A stretch of DNA of 64,000 nucleotides from Panopea generosa (Eukaryota > Mollusca > Bivalvia > Adapedonta > Hiatellidae): positions 10,763,874-10,827,873 of the forward strand of contig CM055907.1 in assembly GCA_029582155.1 (NCBI GenBank). Direction: 5' to 3'. Positions 1-64,000 of this stretch are shown here, one piece after another (the stretch's first letter is position 1; every line of letters starts with the position of its first letter). A program made the translations under genes and the position numbers. The notes beneath the pieces are model-generated. The model had not been told where the DNA came from. It did not search any database and saw only the letters and a program-made list of their open reading frames with translations.

Positions 1-640
1 TGAAATACTTCACGGGTCGAAACAATGTTAAGTGGAAAATACCATTGTGCAGTTTTCACGCTTTGTTGCTTTGTTCGTTGAAATTCATTCAACACTTTTA
101 TGATGTACAGCTTTTATTTTCTTATACCTGCCCCGGCCACTTAACAACTTTTAAGGCTTCGTAAATAGTGCTTGAATGGCAGTATTTAAGTTAGTATTGG
201 TACAAGTATGCACTGACGGAACAAGAAGTTGGGTCGTACAATGCATTATGGTGATTAAAATTTACGTAAAGAGAACAATCTTAGTGTTACAAAAGGTTGC
301 AGTTTCTTTCTCGGACCCAAACAAAACGTCCCCATTTAAAAAAAAGGCATCTTCCGTAAGGGCGTGTTAAATAATTGAGGGGGAATATGATATTTAAACA
401 GAAACATTACAGCATTACAAATGATTGCAACCTTGAATCATTACCTTTACCATACGTTACTGTTTACGTAATTAATACAACTTGCAAATACAGCCTGTCT
501 TTAGTTTCTACATTGTCTTGCACTTAGTCAGTAAATTATTCCTTCTGATGAACTAAAGGATTGTCAAAAACGTAAGGATGAAAGAGTCTTTTTATAAGAA
601 ATTCTACAATACATGGGTTTATTAAACATGGGCTGCATTT
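1..640. other. Upstream region of MYO7A
   Basis: AT-rich sequence with no clear protein homology apart from the candidate start exon at 248-265. No convincing promoter motif was recognised. Confidence 0.4.
248..265 (+). CDS. MYO7A: Candidate MYO7A coding exon 1 (start codon)
   Basis: ATG GTG ATT AAA ATT TAC reads MVIKIY and is followed at once by GTAAAG, a possible donor in phase 0. Exon 2 also begins in phase 0 with GDHVW. Human and fly myosin VIIa begin MVI plus three residues before G-D, so length, phase and first three residues all fit. The start context is good (A at -3, G at +4). Against it, the last exon base is C rather than G, and an in-frame ATG lies upstream at 176. The true first exon could also lie before the window. 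Confidence 0.5.
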
Positions 641-649
641 ACTACCTCT

Positions 650-903
650 AATTTTGCTGTGCCCAGCTTGGTTAACCCAGTATGCATTGCATACCCATTC
701 AACCATGATCTCCGTACAACATTGCATCTCATTGCCATTCATCTCTTACCGCTGATTAAAGTGGGAAAGTTATTGGTTAGTATGGATATTGGTGTGCTCG
801 AGTATTAGTTAACCTTCCTGGAGCCCAGGAAAGAGTGGTTAGGTTAACCGATCATCTGTTAGCCCTCGATAGCATACAAATGACGCTAAATATACAAACA
901 CAT
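650..903 (+). repeat. Degraded family A tRNA-derived SINE
   Basis: The body from about 705 matches the copies at 46270 and 25927: GTACAACATTGCATCTCATT, AAGTGGGAAAGTTATTGGTT, AGGAAAGAGTGGTTAGGTTA. The tRNA-like head is decayed. Confidence 0.7.
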
Positions 904-999
904 GTACCCTGTACATGTATATATGTAACTTTGTGATAAGAAGTTGTATTATTAATAGCTTTTTAACCATTGAAAAAATGCTGCGCCTACTTATATATA

Positions 1000-1552
1000 C
1001 CTGACTGACTGTGTTTGACACATATACCTGACTGACTGTGTTTGACACATATACCTGACCGACTGTGTTTGACATATATACCTTACCGACTGTGTTTGAC
1101 ACATATACCTAACCGACTGTGTTTGACACATATACCTGACAGACTGTGTTTGACACATATACCTGACCGACTGTGTTTGACACATATACCTGACTGACTG
1201 TGTTTGACACATATACCTGACCGACTGTGTGACTGACTGTGTTTGACACATATACCTGACCGACTGTGTTTGACACATATACCTGACCGACTGTGTTCGA
1301 CACATATGCCTGACCGACTGTGTTCCACACGTATGCCTGACCGACTGTGTTCGACACATACGCCTGACCGACTGTGTTCGACACATACGCCTGACCGACT
1401 GTGTTCGACACATACGCCTGACCGACTGTGTTCGACACATACGCCTGACCGACTGTGTTAGACACATACGCCTGACCGACTGTGTTTGACACATACGCTT
1501 GACCGACTGTGTTTGACACATATACCTGACTGACTGTGTTTGACACATACAT
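1000..1552. repeat. 27-bp tandem array, about 20 units
   Basis: The unit contains CTGACCGACTGTGTTTGACA and repeats every 27 bp (9 codons), which leaves several frames open. A central block carries TTCGACACATACGCC variants. It lies in the candidate first intron. Confidence 0.95.
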
Positions 1553-2329
1553 TACAGTACAGTTATTTATCAGTTTTAAGTAAAATAACACAAACATGAC
1601 AATAGGTGAGAAGCATAATGATTAGTGACAGTATGTGTGTGTGTGTGCAGTAAGGTATGGTAAAACTGACATAGGTAAACTAAAGGGTGATATGAAGACT
1701 TGTTACAAACACAACACAGTACTTCTTTTACCCCAAAATTAGAAGGCAGTGCTTATTTTCTAAATGTTTATGGTAAAAATGAACATTCTTATCAAATTGC
1801 TATTTAAAACAAACTAATCAACACTGAAATTGAGAATAATCAGTGCCTATTTTGCACCTTAATTTAAATTTCAATGCTTTATTCAGAAATTTCATAGATT
1901 AAATACCCCCAAATAGTGTTTATCTGGAGCACTGACTACCCGACTATATGGTATTTCAAAGTATTTCTAGTATAATATTAGAGTTAAAAAAATTAAACAA
2001 TGGTTTTATGTTCTGTTGTTTGATTGTTGAATTAGATACATTTAAAATTTTGTTTTAAACTTATTCTGATGTGTTTTAGCTTAATTGCAAACTAAGCCCA
2101 GAGCTTTCAGGAATTGCTCTTGAGGACTGAATGTGGTAAAAGGTTATCAGGTCAAGCCTAATACCGAATCTGTGACCTCTGGCCTGATGTCTGGCATCAG
2201 CATTAAACCTCATTTACTAAACAACACAGAAAAGCTGCTTTACATATTTTTTTGACATTTTCCAGGAAGTTTACAACTTATAAGAATGACCTCTGGATTG
2301 AAATCTACCTTAATTAAGACAATTTACAC
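1553..2329. other. Intronic or upstream sequence, little content
   Basis: There is a short TG run near 1633 and a minus-strand fragment of a family D SINE tail near 2075-2135. Nothing else was recognised. Confidence 0.4.
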
Positions 2330-2691
2330 AATATTTAGGCATGTTAAGATTATTAAAACATCAGCGTTTAAACCCTATCTTAACCATTTCAGGGTGACCC
2401 TGTTATGCTGGACATTTCAAGTATTTAGACATTTTAAGATAAATTATAATGTCTAAAATATCTGACTTTAAACTCAATGTCTTAACCATTTCAGGGTGAC
2501 CCTGTTTGGCTGGAATCAAGTATTTAGACATTTAAGATAAATTATAATGTCTAAAATATCTGACTTTAAACTCTGTGTCTTAACCATTTCAGGGTGACCC
2601 TGTTTGGCTTGAATCAAGTATTTAGGCATTTTAAGATAAATTATAATGTCTTAAATATCTGACTTTAAACTCTGTGTCTTAACCATTTCAG

Positions 2692-2704
<13 letters not shown>
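2330..2704 (+). repeat. Tandem duplication carrying the exon 2 acceptor (four copies)
   Basis: Units of about 98-102 bp each end in CTTAACCATTTCAG followed by GGTGAC. The acceptor AG/GG falls after 2392, 2494, 2592 and 2691. Only the last copy continues into the long frame. Each of the first three reads GGT GAC CCT GTT and soon meets an in-frame TAG. Confidence 0.93.
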
Positions 2705-63008
<60,304 letters not shown>

Positions 63009-64000
63009 TGGAAATGTCTAAAAATAGAAATTCTAGATGGAAATGTCTGAAAATAGAACTTTTAGATGGAAATGCCTAAAGATAGAATTTTTAGATAGAA
63101 ATGTCTAAAAAATAGAACTATTGAACAATACTTATAGATGGACATATCTGAAATGTAAAAAGCACATTTATTGAAAGTTCAATAAAAACAGATAAATGTA
63201 GAAAAATATATACATAATACATATATATAAGTTGTTTCAAATAAATATAGCAACAGCTATAACTAGTTAGTTGCAACTAAGTGTAACAAACAATGTACAC
63301 AAATTTGTACTTGGGTTATTGTTTAGGTAAAAAGAATTTAAAAAAAAGACATTCATGATGAAAGTCAAATTGACTAAACACAAAACAAGCCTTTGTGTTA
63401 GTTGAAAACTGCCATAATATTGAGTCTAAATGGGCCATAAACCATTAACCAAAACTTGTAAACAATGAAAAATGTCCCGATAATAGGTATGTTCTCAAAT
63501 GTACATAGATGTAATATTGTTCAGAAACGCTATGGCAAATGTGATTCAGTTTACTTTAGTTTTGTAGCGTGCTGAAGGGATGTAGAAAATTAATTGTAAC
63601 CATGTATGTATCAACGCTGTTGGTGGTTGTACCGGACAGATGTGGCATACATGCAGGATCTAACACAAGTCCCTACTTAATACAAGGTTTATGAACCAAG
63701 TTAACTGTAGTTTAATTTAATCGGGTCTTTAATTTAAGCAAGCTTAACATAACAAGTTTCATAAAGCTTGTATTAAATGAGGATAAATTTAACATAATTT
63801 TTATCACATGTCATTGAAAGCTATTACAGTTATTGAACATGAAACCACATCGACATTAGACATAAGTTTGCATAAACATTTTATTATGATGTCGTGTCAC
63901 ACTGAAATAAAGGTGTGGTCATTCAGAAAAAGAAAATATGTGAGGGGTATTCATTCTCCGCAGCTACAAGGGAGGTAATACAATAAGGGAGATAATGCTA
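63009..64000 (+). other. MYO7A: 3' UTR and downstream sequence
   Basis: Directly after the stop come about four units of a 29-bp tandem repeat (63009-63125, start TGGAAATGTCTAAAAATAG). AATAAA signals occur at 63181 and 63905. Which is used cannot be decided from sequence. No further gene is visible to the window end. Confidence 0.6.

Noticed and set aside
991-1597. Minus-strand frames of 162-185 codons
   Set aside because: Translation of the 27-bp repeat in more than one frame.

Overview
The window is a stretch of an animal nuclear genome, AT-rich, with many introns and dense in repeats. It holds essentially one gene, on the + strand: the orthologue of unconventional myosin VIIa (MYO7A). Thirty-nine coding exons from 2692 to 63008 can be read with splice sites and continuous reading phase, giving 2,169 codons that follow vertebrate MYO7A end to end. 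An 18-bp candidate first coding exon at 248-265 would bring the protein to 2,175 residues; human MYO7A has about 2,215. The protein reads as motor (P-loop, switch I, relay, switch II, converter), five IQ motifs, a charged single-alpha-helix-like segment, MyTH4, FERM, SH3, MyTH4, FERM and a TAA stop at 63006-63008. Repeat types such as tRNA-headed SINEs and the element opening with GCTCACCTGAGCC suggest a mollusc, probably a bivalve. That is an inference and the species cannot be named.

Layout: 1-2691 is upstream sequence with a 27-bp tandem array and, probably, the start-codon exon. 2692-15476 is the motor domain. 18520-22102 is the IQ neck and charged helix. 23097-34159 covers the post-neck linker and the first MyTH4. 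34160-45531 is one 11.4-kb intron that is almost wholly a 42-bp minisatellite. 45532-50030 covers the end of MyTH4-1 and the first FERM. 49861-51201 is the SH3 domain. 51700-56236 is the linker and second MyTH4. 56131-63008 is the second FERM, followed by a 3' UTR with AATAAA signals.

The most unusual thing here is where the tandem repeats sit. Several are built from, or start or end exactly at, exon/intron boundaries. Exon 2 has three extra copies of its 3' splice site plus exon start. Exon 9 has three extra copies of its exon end plus 5' splice site. Exon 22 has two extra acceptor/exon-start copies at exact 74-bp spacing. Exon 14 is preceded by about 46 units of a 51-bp minisatellite whose unit carries its acceptor and first codons. 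The copies whose frame was followed read into a stop or change frame.

A second strong observation is a minor-spliceosome (U12-type) AT-AC intron at 52585-53690. Its donor and branch-point motifs match the U12 consensus, and only this splice keeps the MyTH4 reading frame.

The introns also hold at least four tRNA-headed SINE families and several short inverted-repeat transposons with readable target duplications: TTAA piggyBac-like, TA mariner-like, a 9-bp Mutator-like and a TTA Harbinger-like element. Some are nested. No second protein gene, functional tRNA gene or CRISPR array is supported.
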